This document shows positions 8,077-17,655 of a stretch of DNA of 64,000 nt, one piece after another. Numbering within the stretch: the first letter of the stretch is position 1; every line of letters starts with the position of its first letter. A program made the translations under genes and the position numbers. The notes beneath the pieces were generated by a model. The model saw only the letters and a list, made by a program, of their open reading frames with translations. It was not told where the DNA came from and did no database searches. Origin of the DNA: Paracoccus methylovorus (lineage in GTDB: Bacteria; Pseudomonadota; Alphaproteobacteria; Rhodobacterales; Rhodobacteraceae); NCBI RefSeq assembly GCF_016919705.1, contig NZ_CP070369.1, forward strand, positions 1 to 64,000. The letters are read 5' to 3'.

Positions 8077-10002
8077 ATGCCGCGCCCGCTGATGGCCTGT
8101 CTTCTTGTGCTGATCCTGCTGATCCCGGCCTTGCCCGCCTCGGCTGATCCGGCGCTGGCAGATATCATTGCCGATAATCTGGGCCAGATTGAGCGTCCCT
8201 CTCGCCGCACGATCGAGCCCTTGGTGACCGAGATCGCAGCAACCGGCCCGAAAGGCCTGGCGCTGCTGCGGGCATGGGAGGGCCGCAATCTGGGCCTGAC
8301 CGATGACGGGCGGGTGCTGATCGTCGGCGCGGCCGGTGCGACTGATGCGGCGACGGGTGTGGCGGTCAGCGGCGTCGATCCCCGGATGCTGCGACCCAAT
8401 TCCGGGGTGCGCGGGGTGATCCAGGCGGCGCTGGTTGCGGCCGAGATTGCCGACCCCAATCCGCATCGCCGCGCCGCCGCGCTTGACAGCATTGCGCGGT
8501 CAGGCAGCGCCGCTCATCTGGAGGCGCTGCGCAATGCCCCTGCAGAAACGCTGCCCGCGCTGGCCGCCAGGCGCGATCGGCTGGAAAAGCTGTTGGTGAT
8601 CCAGTTCGACAGCGATCCCGCTGCCCGCGTTGCCGCCATTCAGGATATGGCTGGAGATGTCAGCCTTGATGTCCGTGCCGTGCTGAACCCGTTGCTGGTC
8701 ACACGGCGCGTCGCCGCGTCGGATAAACCGGAACATGCGAACATCGCCCGCGAGTTGCGGATCGGGGATAAGGGCTTCACCCGTGGCGCTGCCATCGCGC
8801 TGATGATCTCGGAAGGGTTGCTGCAGCCACGCCTGACCCCGACCGAACAGCGCACCACGCTTGCGGCGCATGTTGTCGACGGTCGGGTCGGTGGTGTGCC
8901 CGTGGCGGACTTGTCCGATCCCGAAGCCCGCGACCGGGCCTATGAGGCGTTGGAGGCTGCCGGAACCCTGCCACCCGCCGCCTCAATGGTCGAAGCGGAG
9001 GCCGCCATCGACGCCCATCGTTTCTTTGACGTCTATACCGAGCCAAGCCCCGAGGTGACCGAGGCTGCCCGCGCCGCCCAAACCCGCGCGCAAATGCGGC
9101 TGACGGTACTGCGGGGGATCGACCTTGGCCTTGATGCGCTGTCGTTGGCCTCGATCTATTTTCTTGCCGCCATCGGGCTGGCCATTACCTTTGGGGTGAT
9201 GCGGGTCATCAACATGGCGCATGGCGAATCCATCATGATGGGTGCCTATACCGGTTATGTCACCCAGACGCTGATCGCCGACCGTACGCTGTCGCTGGTC
9301 GTAGCCCTGCCCGCAGCCTTCGCCGTGACCTTTGCGGCGGGCGTGGTGCTGTACCGGCTGGTGATCCGGCATCTGGCGCATCGCCCGCTGGAGACACTGC
9401 TGGCAACCTTTGGCGTGTCCATCGCGCTGCAACAGATCGCCAAGAACCTCTTTGGCACGCAGGCCCGGCCGCTGACCGCGCCGGAGTGGCTGGATGGGGC
9501 GATCACGGTCAACGACGTGATCTCGATCTCGACCATCCGGGTGGCGATCTTCGTGCTGGCGCTGCTGTTCCTTGCCCTGTTCCTGTTCATCATGAAACGC
9601 ACAAGGCTGGGGCTGGAGGTCCGCGCGGTCACCCAGAACTCCGGCATGGCGGCCAGCATGGGGATCAACCCGGACCGGATCGCGATGATGACCTTCGGCC
9701 TGGGCTCCGGCATTGCGGGCATTGCAGGAGTAGCCATCGGGCTTTTCGCGCAGGTCACCTCGGAACTGGGGCAGGGCTATATCGTGCAAAGCTTCATGAC
9801 CGTAGTGGTCGGGGGTGTCGGCAATATCTGGGGAACGCTGGCAGGGGCCGGGCTGATCGGCATCTTGTCCAAGGTGATCGAATCCTTCAACCCGTCGAAC
9901 ACGCTGGCGGCGCAAACCTTCATGATCCTGTTCATCATCATCTTCATCCAGTTCCGGCCGCGCGGGATCATCCCGATGCGTGGCCGTGCTGCAGAGGCGT
10001 GA
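8077..10002 (+). CDS. urtB: Urea ABC transporter, permease UrtB
   Basis: Inner-membrane permease of 641 residues. A signal-like segment (1-24) leads into a helical periplasmic domain of about 320 residues (RRAAALDSIARSGSAAHLEAL and similar HEAT-like units). The LivH-type membrane domain follows from about residue 355 (SIYFLAAIGLAITFGVMRVI), including the conserved NMAHGE and GGVGNIWGTLAGA. This long N-terminal domain is characteristic of UrtB as opposed to LivH. GGAAGGA precedes the ATG. UrtB and UrtC form the channel. Confidence 0.93.
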   Translation: MPRPLMACLLVLILLIPALPASADPALADIIADNLGQIERPSRRTIEPLVTEIAATGPKGLALLRAWEGRNLGLTDDGRVLIVGAAGATDAATGVAVSGVDPRMLRPNSGVRGVIQAALVAAEIADPNPHRRAAALDSIARSGSAAHLEALRNAPAETLPALAARRDRLEKLLVIQFDSDPAARVAAIQDMAGDVSLDVRAVLNPLLVTRRVAASDKPEHANIARELRIGDKGFTRGAAIALMISEGLLQPRLTPTEQRTTLAAHVVDGRVGGVPVADLSDPEARDRAYEALEAAGTLPPAASMVEAEAAIDAHRFFDVYTEPSPEVTEAARAAQTRAQMRLTVLRGIDLGLDALSLASIYFLAAIGLAITFGVMRVINMAHGESIMMGAYTGYVTQTLIADRTLSLVVALPAAFAVTFAAGVVLYRLVIRHLAHRPLETLLATFGVSIALQQIAKNLFGTQARPLTAPEWLDGAITVNDVISISTIRVAIFVLALLFLALFLFIMKRTRLGLEVRAVTQNSGMAASMGINPDRIAMMTFGLGSGIAGIAGVAIGLFAQVTSELGQGYIVQSFMTVVVGGVGNIWGTLAGAGLIGILSKVIESFNPSNTLAAQTFMILFIIIFIQFRPRGIIPMRGRAAEA

Positions 10003-10003
10003 C

Positions 10004-11239
10004 ATGTCCCGCAAGCCCTTCATCCTGCGCAATCCTTCGGTCCTGATCGTGCTGGCGGTGTTGGCAGTCTTCACCGCTGCTGTCACCCTGATGTCGCAAG
10101 CCTATGGCAACGGCGCGATCCCGACCTCGACCGTTAAGATCCTTGGCAAGACGCTGTGCCTGGCGCTGGCCGCCGTCGCCATGGATCTGGTCTGGGGCTA
10201 TGTCGGGATCCTGTCGCTGGGGCAGATGGCGTTTTTCGCGCTTGGCGGCTATATGGTCGGGCAGTGGCTGATGTATGCCCGGACCGAGGCCATCGTTGCC
10301 ACGTCGCTGGCGCAAAACCCGATCCCGCCCACTGCACAGGAACTGCAAGAGGCTGTTGCCAACCAGATTTTCGGGGTGGTCGGCTCATCCGATCTGCCCT
10401 TGGTCTGGTCCTTTGCCCACAGCCTGCCCCTGCAACTGATCCTTGTCGTCGCGGTACCAGGATTGCTGGCGCTGGTGTTCGGCTGGCTGGCCTTCCGGTC
10501 GAGGGTGAACGGGGTTTACCTGTCGATTCTGACGCAGGCCATGACGCTGGCGCTGGCGCTGTGGTTGTTTCAGAACGACAGTGGGTTCCGGGGCAATAAC
10601 GGGCTGTCGGGATTGCAGAACATCCCGGGACTGGAAGGCGTATCACAGGCGACGCTGTCAGTCTGGTTTCTCTGGGCTTCGGCCTTTGCGTTGGCGTTGC
10701 TCTATGTGCTGGCGGCATGGGTGGTCAGCGGCAAGTTCGGCAGCGTCATCCGCGCGATCCGTGACGATGAGACGCGTGTGCGCTTTCTTGGCTACCCGGT
10801 CGAGGGATTCAAGCTGGTCATCTTTACCCTTGCCGCAATGATCACTGCCGTTGCCGGCGCGCTGTATTACCCGCAGGCCGGGATCATCAACCCGGCCGAG
10901 TTGATGCCCATCGCCTCTATCTATCTGGCGGTCTGGGTGGCCATCGGCGGGCGTGGCCGACTGTATGGCGCGATGATCGGAGCGGTTGCGGTGTCGCTGT
11001 TGTCAAGCTGGTTTACCGGCGGGCGTGCGCCGGATCTGGCGCTGCCAGGCTATGTGGTCAGATGGGTCGACTGGTGGCAGGTAGCACTTGGCCTGTCCTT
11101 CGTGTTGGTGACGCTGTTCGCACCCAGGGGCATTTCGGGCATCTTCGATTGGCTTGCCGGTCTGCGCCCGCCACGCCGCAATGGACGCGACCTTGGCCCC
11201 GATCAGGGCGCGTTGCAGGAACAAGAGGCCAAGGCATGA
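10004..11239 (+). CDS. urtC: Urea ABC transporter, permease UrtC
   Basis: Second permease, 411 residues, of the LivM type. Hydrophobic helices begin at about residue 10 (SVLIVLAVLAVFTAAVTLM). The family motifs DLVWGYVGILSLGQMAFFAL and GFRGNNGLSGL (about 200) are present, as is the cytoplasmic loop VIRAIRDDETRVRFLGYPV, which contacts the ATPases. Near the C-terminus is GGRGRLYGAMIGA. The ATG lies one base after the urtB stop. The stop overlaps urtD in an ATGA. Confidence 0.93.
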   Translation: MSRKPFILRNPSVLIVLAVLAVFTAAVTLMSQAYGNGAIPTSTVKILGKTLCLALAAVAMDLVWGYVGILSLGQMAFFALGGYMVGQWLMYARTEAIVATSLAQNPIPPTAQELQEAVANQIFGVVGSSDLPLVWSFAHSLPLQLILVVAVPGLLALVFGWLAFRSRVNGVYLSILTQAMTLALALWLFQNDSGFRGNNGLSGLQNIPGLEGVSQATLSVWFLWASAFALALLYVLAAWVVSGKFGSVIRAIRDDETRVRFLGYPVEGFKLVIFTLAAMITAVAGALYYPQAGIINPAELMPIASIYLAVWVAIGGRGRLYGAMIGAVAVSLLSSWFTGGRAPDLALPGYVVRWVDWWQVALGLSFVLVTLFAPRGISGIFDWLAGLRPPRRNGRDLGPDQGALQEQEAKA

Positions 11240-11976
11240 GCGCGCTTCTGGAAGTTTCGGGCGTATCGGTCAGTTTCGATGGGTTCCGGGCGATCAACAA
11301 CCTGTCCTTCTCTATTGGCCCGGCGGAATTGCGTGCGGTGATCGGCCCGAATGGCGCGGGCAAGACTACGTTCATGGATATCGTCACCGGCAAGACCCGC
11401 CCCGATCAGGGCGAAATACTGTGGGGCGACCGGTCCCGTTCGCTTTTGAAGTTGAACGAGGCGCAGATTGCGCGGGCAGGTATCGGCCGCAAGTTTCAGC
11501 GCCCCACGGTATTCGAGGACCAGAGCGTCGCAGACAATCTGACCTTGGCACTGAAGGCGAACCGCAACCCTTTCGCGGTGCTGGGTTGGCGGCCGTCTAA
11601 CGCATCAGAGGCACGGGTGGTCGAACTGGCCGCCGAACTGGGCCTTGCCGACCAGATCGACCGCAAGGCGGGCGAACTGAGTCATGGCCAGAAGCAATGG
11701 CTGGAAATCGGTATGCTGCTGGCGCAGGAGCCACGTTTGCTGCTGGTCGATGAACCGGCCGCCGGAATGACGCTGGCCGAGCGCGAACAGACCACGGCGC
11801 TGCTGTGTCGTCTGGCGCAGACGCGCGCCGTGGTCGTGGTCGAACATGACATGGACTTCGTGCGTCGCCTGAACTGCAAGGTGACGGTGCTGCACCAGGG
11901 ATCGGTTCTGGCCGAAGGATCGCTGGACCGTGTCACACGCAATCCTGACGTGATCGACGTCTATTTGGGGCGCTAG
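11236..11976 (+). CDS. urtD: Urea ABC transporter, ATP-binding protein UrtD
   Basis: ATPase of 246 residues. Walker A GPNGAGKTT, ABC signature LSHGQKQWLEIGM, Walker B LLLVDEPAAGM and the H-loop VEHDMDFV are all intact. It belongs to the LivG branch and pairs with UrtE to power UrtBC. It overlaps urtC by four bases and ends two bases before urtE. Confidence 0.93.
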   Translation: MSALLEVSGVSVSFDGFRAINNLSFSIGPAELRAVIGPNGAGKTTFMDIVTGKTRPDQGEILWGDRSRSLLKLNEAQIARAGIGRKFQRPTVFEDQSVADNLTLALKANRNPFAVLGWRPSNASEARVVELAAELGLADQIDRKAGELSHGQKQWLEIGMLLAQEPRLLLVDEPAAGMTLAEREQTTALLCRLAQTRAVVVVEHDMDFVRRLNCKVTVLHQGSVLAEGSLDRVTRNPDVIDVYLGR

Positions 11977-11978
11977 AG

Positions 11979-12698
11979 ATGCTGAATGCAACGAATCTGA
12001 CCTTGCATTACGGCGGCAGCCAGATCTTGCATGGCATTGACATCGCCGCCCGGCCCGGCGCCGTCACCTGTGTCATGGGTAATAATGGCGTGGGCAAGAC
12101 CTCGCTGATGAACCTGCTGGCCGGGCGGCATCCGCGCAGCGGCGGGCAGATCAGCTTCGGTGGCCGGGAACTGGGCCGGGTGACGGCGCAGCAGATGGCC
12201 CGGCTGGGGGTTGGATATGTCCCACAAGGTCGGGCGATCTTTCCGATGCTGACCGTGCGGGAAAACCTGCAGACGGGTTTTGCCTGTCTGCCCCGCACCG
12301 AGCGCCGTATCCCGGATGAGATATTCGACAGCTTCCCGGTTCTGGCCGAGATGGCGCATCGGCGTGGTGGCGATCTGTCCGGAGGGCAGCAACAGCAACT
12401 TGCCATCGCCCGGGCTCTGATCACCCGGCCTCGTATGCTGTTGCTGGATGAACCAACCGAGGGCATCCAGCCCAATATCATCACCCAGATCGGCCGTGTA
12501 ATCTCGGATTTACGCGACCGGGGCGACATGGCCATCATACTGGTCGAGCAGTATTTCGATTTCGCCTGGGATCTGGGCGACGAATTCCTGGTGTTGGAAC
12601 GCGGCCGTGCGGTCATGCAGGGTCCGAAATCCACCCTGCGGCGTGTTGACCTACATGCAAGACTGGCCGGCCACGCCGAAGCCGAAGCGCGCGGATAA
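11979..12698 (+). CDS. urtE: Urea ABC transporter, ATP-binding protein UrtE
   Basis: ATPase of 239 residues of the LivF branch. Walker A is GNNGVGKTS, the signature LSGGQQQQLAIARAL, and Walker B LLLDEPTEGIQPNI. The EGIQPNI stretch is typical of UrtE. It is the last gene of the transporter operon. Urease or amidase genes do not follow; a truncated gene of unrelated type does. Confidence 0.93.
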   Translation: MLNATNLTLHYGGSQILHGIDIAARPGAVTCVMGNNGVGKTSLMNLLAGRHPRSGGQISFGGRELGRVTAQQMARLGVGYVPQGRAIFPMLTVRENLQTGFACLPRTERRIPDEIFDSFPVLAEMAHRRGGDLSGGQQQQLAIARALITRPRMLLLDEPTEGIQPNIITQIGRVISDLRDRGDMAIILVEQYFDFAWDLGDEFLVLERGRAVMQGPKSTLRRVDLHARLAGHAEAEARG

Positions 12699-12759
12699 CT
12701 GTTCAAGCCATAGGTCCGGCAACAAGGAAGAATACGCTACGCTCGCTTTTGATGTATTT

Positions 12760-13671
12760 ATGCGAGACGATGCGCGGGGACTGCGCCGCGCCGACGTGGC
12801 CGATGTGCTGCTGCTGGCGACCGCTCCGGGGCCGGTGCGGCTCTATCCCGCGCTTACCGTCGAGCCAGACGCGACCATCGCGGTATTCGATGCGACGCAT
12901 CCGCAAGGGGCGGATTATGTGATCGTGCCCGCCATGAGCCGCGATGACGACCCGGCCGCAATCGGCTGGCTCAGGAGCCAGGTGGAAAAGGGGGCGACGG
13001 TCATCGCCGTCTGCGCGGGCGCCAAGGTCGCTGCGGCGGCGGGGCTGCTGGACGGCAGGCGTGCGACGACGCATTGGTATTATCTCGACCAGATGCTGAG
13101 GCACAGCCCGACGATCGAATACGTGGCGGACCGGCGGATGGTCACGGACAATGGTGTGACGACGACAACGGGCATCACCGCCTCCATGCCGATGATGCTG
13201 ACGCTGATTGGGGCGATCGCCGGCCGGGCCAAGGCAGAGGCGGTGGCGCGCGACCTCGGCGTTGCGCAATGGGATGCGCGACATGCAAGCGGCGCGTTCA
13301 GGTTCACCCGTCCGTTTGCGTTGACCGTGCTTGCCAACAGGCTTGCCTTCTGGGACCGGGAAGAACTCGGCTTCCGTCTTGAGCCGGGCATGGACGAGGT
13401 GTCGCTTGCCTTGGTGACCGACGCGTGGTCGCGAACCTATCGGTCGAATGTGACGACTTACGCCGCCTTGGCGGGCGCAGTGGAGAGTCGGAACGGCGTG
13501 CGCGTCGTTCCTGATCGGTCAGATGTGGACGGGCTGGAAGTCCTGCGCCTGTCGGCATCGACCCAACGAAGGCCGGCCGATGAACTTGACCACGCACTCG
13601 ACGCGATCTCGGCGCGCTACGGAGCGCGCACCGCCGATGTGGTCGCCATGCAGCTGGAATATCCAAGGTAA
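12760..13671 (+). CDS. DJ-1/PfpI-family protein, probably 5'-truncated
   Basis: About 303 residues of the DJ-1/PfpI (class I glutamine amidotransferase-like) fold. The nucleophile elbow is VIAVCAGAKVAAAAG, followed by RRATTHWYYLDQM and the long C-terminal extension of this subgroup (FTRPFALTVLANRLAFW). Proteins of this kind, as I know them, carry a further 70-80 residues at the N-terminus with a membrane anchor and the first strand. Here similarity starts abruptly at LRRADVADV, preceded by unrelated low-GC sequence. The first usable ATG is at 12760, without a good ribosome site. It may be a decayed gene fused to the end of the urt region; if translated, it lacks the first beta strand. Confidence 0.65.
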   Translation: MRDDARGLRRADVADVLLLATAPGPVRLYPALTVEPDATIAVFDATHPQGADYVIVPAMSRDDDPAAIGWLRSQVEKGATVIAVCAGAKVAAAAGLLDGRRATTHWYYLDQMLRHSPTIEYVADRRMVTDNGVTTTTGITASMPMMLTLIGAIAGRAKAEAVARDLGVAQWDARHASGAFRFTRPFALTVLANRLAFWDREELGFRLEPGMDEVSLALVTDAWSRTYRSNVTTYAALAGAVESRNGVRVVPDRSDVDGLEVLRLSASTQRRPADELDHALDAISARYGARTADVVAMQLEYPR

Positions 13672-13782
13672 GGGACAGGTATGCTTTCTTGTCACACATT
13701 CCCGGTGTCGATTGATGAGCACCTGTCAGGAACCAAGGCGGACGTGGTGACTGAACATATGCTCCATGCCGCTTCGCCAGGT

Positions 13783-13798
13783 GCGGTCGAACGACCGC
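13783..13798. repeat. 16-bp palindrome upstream of the SRPBCC gene
   Basis: GCGGTCG (13783-13789) and CGACCGC (13792-13798) are perfect complements around AA. The site is 36 bases upstream of the SRPBCC start, in a 163-base intergenic region. It could be an operator for the small-enzyme genes that follow. Confidence 0.35.
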
Positions 13799-13834
13799 GC
13801 TGAAACATGATCAACGGAAAAAAGGGAGGGTATT

Positions 13835-14278
13835 ATGCCCAGTACGATCCGTCTGCACCGCGTCATCGCGGCCAAGCCCGAAAAACTCTACCGCGCGTTC
13901 CTCGAACCGGATGCGGTTGCGAGCTGGCTTCCGCCATACGGGTTTCTCTGCACCGTCCATGAGCTGGACGCGAAAGTCGGTGGCCATCACCGGATGTCGT
14001 TCCGCAACTTCACCACGGGCCACAGCAGTTCTTTCGGCGGCACCTATCTGGAACTCGTCCCAGGTGAGCGCCTCGTCTACACTGACAGGTTTGATGACCC
14101 CAACATGCCGGGCGAGATGAAGGTCACGGTCAGCCTGAAGGCCGTGTCGGTCGGCACCGAGATAAACATCGAACAGCAGGGTGTGCCGGATGTGATTCCC
14201 GCCGAAGCCTGCTATCTTGGCTGGCAGGACTCCCTGCGCAAGCTCGCGAAGCTCGTCGAGCCCGAGATCAACCAGTAG
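13835..14278 (+). CDS. SRPBCC-family protein (AHSA1-like)
   Basis: A 147-residue START/Bet v 1-fold protein of the Aha1-like group. It opens TIRLHRVIAAKPEKLYRAFL and has WLPPYGF, then FGGTYLELVPGERLVYTDRF, and the C-terminal GWQDSLRKLAKLVEPEI helix. Such proteins bind small hydrophobic ligands; the natural ligand is unknown. GGGAGGG precedes the ATG. It heads a loose run of four small plus-strand genes. Confidence 0.85.
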   Translation: MPSTIRLHRVIAAKPEKLYRAFLEPDAVASWLPPYGFLCTVHELDAKVGGHHRMSFRNFTTGHSSSFGGTYLELVPGERLVYTDRFDDPNMPGEMKVTVSLKAVSVGTEINIEQQGVPDVIPAEACYLGWQDSLRKLAKLVEPEINQ

Positions 14279-14386
14279 CTGGTGCTTGCTTGCGACCCCT
14301 TACCGGCAACGGACCCGCGCAGGATGGCGCTGGGTGAATGCGTGGGAATCGGGTCGAGCCCGGCTTAGATACCGAAAGGAAAAGCA

Positions 14387-14866
14387 ATGGCGATTGCCAA
14401 GAACACCATATGCCTCTGGTACGACAATGACGCCGAGGCTGCAGCCCGCTTCTATGCGGAGACATTTCCCGACAGTTCGGTGCAAGCCGTCCACCGCGCT
14501 CCGAGCGACTATCCCTCGGGCAAGGCGGGCGACGTGCTGACGGTCGATTTCATCGTCGCCGGTATCCCCTGCATCGGCCTCAATGGCGGACCCATGTTCA
14601 GGCACAACGAGGCCTTCTCGTTCCAGATCGCCACGGACGACCAGGAGGAGACGGATCGTTACTGGAACGCCATTGTCGGCAATGGTGGTCAGGAAAGTGC
14701 GTGCGGCTGGTGCAAGGACAAATGGGGCGTCTCCTGGCAGATCACGCCACGCGTCCTGACCACGGCGATGGCGGCCGGCGGCGATGAAGCAAAACGCGCG
14801 TTCGAGGCGATGATGGATATGAAGAAAATCGACGTGGCCGCAATCGAGGCGGCGCGGCGCGGCTGA
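14387..14866 (+). CDS. VOC-superfamily protein, PhnB/3-dmu-9_3-mt-like
   Basis: A 159-residue protein of the PhnB-like branch of the VOC fold. NTICLWYDNDAEAAARFYAE, then VLTVDFIVAGIPCIGLNGGP, and CGWCKDKWGVSWQITPRVL are the standard landmarks. Members are often annotated as '3-demethylubiquinone methyltransferase-like', but there is no SAM site and no direct evidence of that activity. GAAAGGAAAAGC precedes the ATG. Confidence 0.88.
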   Translation: MAIAKNTICLWYDNDAEAAARFYAETFPDSSVQAVHRAPSDYPSGKAGDVLTVDFIVAGIPCIGLNGGPMFRHNEAFSFQIATDDQEETDRYWNAIVGNGGQESACGWCKDKWGVSWQITPRVLTTAMAAGGDEAKRAFEAMMDMKKIDVAAIEAARRG

Positions 14867-14924
14867 CGGCTTACCGGAAAAGGCCGAAAGGTCTTTCCGG
14901 GCCAGAATCTCAGGAGGTGAGAGG

Positions 14925-15290
14925 ATGAATACCGATAGCGAAACCACCCGCGAAATTATCAACCGTTTCCATAATGCGTTCGAAAAGCATCGGCCGGAAG
15001 ATCTGGACGACCTGATCGGCGAGGGCTGCGTTCTTGAAAATACGACGCCGGCACCGGATGGCGCGCGCTATGAGGGGCGCGAAGCCTGCCTCGATTTCTG
15101 GAAGGGGATCGCATCCTCGGCGAGCCTTGTCTTCGAAGCAGAGGAAATCTGGCACAGCGAGGACCGTGGGATCATCCGCTGGCAGCTTCGGTGGGGCAAG
15201 AGCCCGGCAGACCGGGTGCGAGGGGTCAATATCATGCGCGTTCGGGACGGAAAGATCGTTGAAGGTCTGGGATACGTGAAGGGGGCCTGA
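14925..15290 (+). CDS. SnoaL-like / NTF2-fold protein
   Basis: A 121-residue protein of the NTF2-like superfamily. It has an N-terminal helix (TREIINRFHNAFEKHRPEDL), a strand with CVLENTTPAPDG, and YEGREACLDFWKG, ending in strands with GVNIMRVRDGKIVEGLGYVK. This layout fits SnoaL-like polyketide cyclases and small isomerases. No catalytic assignment is possible. GGAGGTGAGAGG is an excellent ribosome site. Confidence 0.82.
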   Translation: MNTDSETTREIINRFHNAFEKHRPEDLDDLIGEGCVLENTTPAPDGARYEGREACLDFWKGIASSASLVFEAEEIWHSEDRGIIRWQLRWGKSPADRVRGVNIMRVRDGKIVEGLGYVKGA

Positions 15291-15377
15291 CGTTCCGACT
15301 GCGAACCGGCGATCCATGCGGCTCACCATCCCAAACCATGCAAGGCAGACAAGGGACCAGCCCGAAGGAGGAAACCC

Positions 15378-15701
15378 ATGATCATCATAGCCGGCTATAC
15401 CCGCACCGACGCCGACAAGCGGGACAGCACCGTGGAGGCCTTCAGGGGCATGGTCGGGCGCGCGAGGGCGTATGATGGCTGTATCGATTTCTCCATAAGC
15501 GCGGATGCGGGCGATCCCGAGCGCGTAAATATCTTCGAATGCTGGCGCGACCAGGCTACGCTGGACGCCTGGCGCAAGATCGCGAAGGGGCAGCGGTACA
15601 AACCCCGGAAGGTCGCCGTAAATCTCTATCGCGCCGCCAAGGCTGAAAATGGCCATCCGCCCGCTTTTCCCGCCATCAGCCCGACAGGGCTGCGGCGCTG
15701 A
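15378..15701 (+). CDS. Antibiotic biosynthesis monooxygenase (ABM) domain protein
   Basis: A 107-residue ferredoxin-like ABM protein. It starts MIIIAGYTRTDADKRD, has MVGRARAYDGCIDFSISADA and then RVNIFECWRDQATLDAWRK. ABM proteins include cofactor-free quinone-forming monooxygenases and heme-degrading relatives; the substrate is unknown here. AAGGAGG lies ahead of the ATG. The 3' end overlaps the convergent caspase-like gene by 26 bases. Confidence 0.85.
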   Translation: MIIIAGYTRTDADKRDSTVEAFRGMVGRARAYDGCIDFSISADAGDPERVNIFECWRDQATLDAWRKIAKGQRYKPRKVAVNLYRAAKAENGHPPAFPAISPTGLRR

Positions 15702-17655
15702 GGCCGCCATTGCGCCAAAGCTCCAGCGCCTGACCCAGCTCTGGGCCGGGCGTTCCATCCGTGGGACCCTGATACAGCCCCACGCGCGCCAGACGGCGTT
15801 GCAGCGCGCTTAGCGTTTCGGGGGTCCAGTTTTCGCTCTGTTCCGTCAGCTCATGCAACAGGCTGCCGTCATCCGAGGCGACGCCCAGCAGCAGTTGCAC
15901 CGCCGCGCGCGAAGCATCGCGGGGGATGCCGCGCCCCTCGTCCAGCAGCACGGCGGCGGCGCGGTGACCGCGCGGCTCGCCCTCGCGTGCGGCGCGTTCG
16001 AACAGCGTCCGCGCATCGCCCGGATCGCCGAAACGACCCTCTTGCGCCAGAACGCCAAGGTTGAAGGTGGCAATCGGCGATCCCGCCTGCGAGGCCTGTT
16101 GCATCAGCGTGATCGCACGTTCCTGATCCTTGGGGCGGGGGCTGTCCAAAAGCGTCACCGACAGGTTGATGGCCGCATCGGCGCTGCCGGCGGCGGCGGC
16201 TTTTTCGTAAAGCGCAAGGGCGCCGGCGGGATCGGTGGCGACACCGTCGCCGGTTTCCTTCAGCAGCGCCAGGCTGACCATGGCGCGCAGGTCGCCGCGC
16301 TCGGCTGCCTGAATATACAGCGCGACCGCATCCGCCCGCAGACCGGCCGCTGCGGTTGCACGCGCCAGCAGTGCGACGTATTTCGCCTGCCGGGGGTGAA
16401 GGCGACTTGCCTCCGCACAGGACCGCATCGCCTCGACGGCGTTCTGCGCCAGCAGCTCGTAGGACACGCCCGGAGTCGTCTCGGTCCCGTCGCGCGGGTG
16501 GGTTGCCAGCAGTTCGCAGCGCCGGGCGGGGCCGGGATCGGCATCGCTGGACAGTTCGGCCAGCATCCGTCGCGCCTCGTCGATATGCGGCCCGTCGGGA
16601 TAGGTGCGGATATAGTTTTCAAACAGCGGCGTCAGACGGCTGCGTCGTGCCAGATCCCAAAGCTGCTCGCCGGCCGCGCCATCCGCGTCCGGTCCCATGC
16701 TGCGCCGTGCCTGACCCGAGCGCGCCGGGTCCTGCGACAACAGCGCCAGCACCTCTCCGACATGGCTGCCGTTGGGATACCGCTGCAGATACAGCCGCAG
16801 CAGCGCCGGATCGGCGGCGCGGACAGAGACCTGATAGAACAGCGTCTCGGGCGAGGCCGTGGGCGGCCCGTCGGCAAATCGGAACCTGCGGGTCAGCGCC
16901 GAGGCATCCCATGGGATCTGCTGCCCGCCGGTTCGCGCCATCACATCCTTGCGCACCGCGATCATCATCTCGCCTATGTCCTGCGCCGGGGTGTGGATAT
17001 GGCTGAGCAGGGCTTCGGTAAAGGTGCCGTTGCGCCCGGCACCGTCAAAGGCGACCGCGCCCGGCTGGGTGGCATAGGCGATCAGGAAATCGGCCGGGCT
17101 GCCGATGCGGGCCAGCCCGCTGCCGCTGCCGGACAGTTGCAGCGGGTTGTCGCCACAGGCGTCCAGCAGCACGATCTTGACCCCCGGAGCCTTTGCCATC
17201 GCCCCCAGCGCCTCGTTCAGCGCCACGGTCCGCGCGGTCGCCCGATCAAGACTGTCCGCCCGGAAATCCCGCGGCACCAGATAGTTCTGGTCCGAGACCT
17301 GAAAGGCATGGCCGGCGTAATAGAACAGCGCCACGTCGGCGGTTTCGGCCGCCTTGCCGAACTGGTCGATCAGCGCCCGCATCTGCCCCTGATCGCCGTC
17401 GAGGCCAAGGATCACCTGAAACCCCAGATCCCGCAGGGCCGCGGTCATGTCCTCGGCATCGTTGACGGGATTGTCCAGCGCCGGCACGTTGCTGTAGGCG
17501 GCGTTGCCCAGCACCAGCGCCACCCGGGGCGCGGCCGCAGCCTGTGCGGCCAACAGCAGTGCCAGCAGGCCGCAGATCAGCGCGCCCAGCAGGGCGGCGG
17601 GGTTAAAGCCCGACCGCACGGACCAGTGTGGCATCGGCTTTTTCGACCGTGGCAA
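15676..17655 (-). CDS. Exported caspase-like peptidase with Sel1 repeats
   Basis: A 659-residue protein. A membrane or signal helix (about 19-42, [19 protein letters not shown]) is followed by a C14 caspase-like domain (about 43-255) with the catalytic pair H116 in FYYAGHAFQ and C167 in [10 protein letters not shown] middle region with tetratricopeptide-like helices leads to at least four Sel1-like repeats (about 440-590) and a C-terminal segment ([17 protein letters not shown]) that resembles a peptidoglycan-binding domain. It is the last gene of the ompA-tpsB-tpsA operon and overlaps tpsA by 53 bases; a second ATG at 17634 is possible. The catalytic dyad is intact, so it is probably an active periplasmic or surface protease. 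Confidence 0.85.
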   Translation of the reverse strand: MPRSKKPMPHWSVRSGFNPAALLGALICGLLALLLAAQAAAAPRVALVLGNAAYSNVPALDNPVNDAEDMTAALRDLGFQVILGLDGDQGQMRALIDQFGKAAETADVALFYYAGHAFQVSDQNYLVPRDFRADSLDRATARTVALNEALGAMAKAPGVKIVLLDACGDNPLQLSGSGSGLARIGSPADFLIAYATQPGAVAFDGAGRNGTFTEALLSHIHTPAQDIGEMMIAVRKDVMARTGGQQIPWDASALTRRFRFADGPPTASPETLFYQVSVRAADPALLRLYLQRYPNGSHVGEVLALLSQDPARSGQARRSMGPDADGAAGEQLWDLARRSRLTPLFENYIRTYPDGPHIDEARRMLAELSSDADPGPARRCELLATHPRDGTETTPGVSYELLAQNAVEAMRSCAEASRLHPRQAKYVALLARATAAAGLRADAVALYIQAAERGDLRAMVSLALLKETGDGVATDPAGALALYEKAAAAGSADAAINLSVTLLDSPRPKDQERAITLMQQASQAGSPIATFNLGVLAQEGRFGDPGDARTLFERAAREGEPRGHRAAAVLLDEGRGIPRDASRAAVQLLLGVASDDGSLLHELTEQSENWTPETLSALQRRLARVGLYQGPTDGTPGPELGQALELWRNGGLSAAALSG

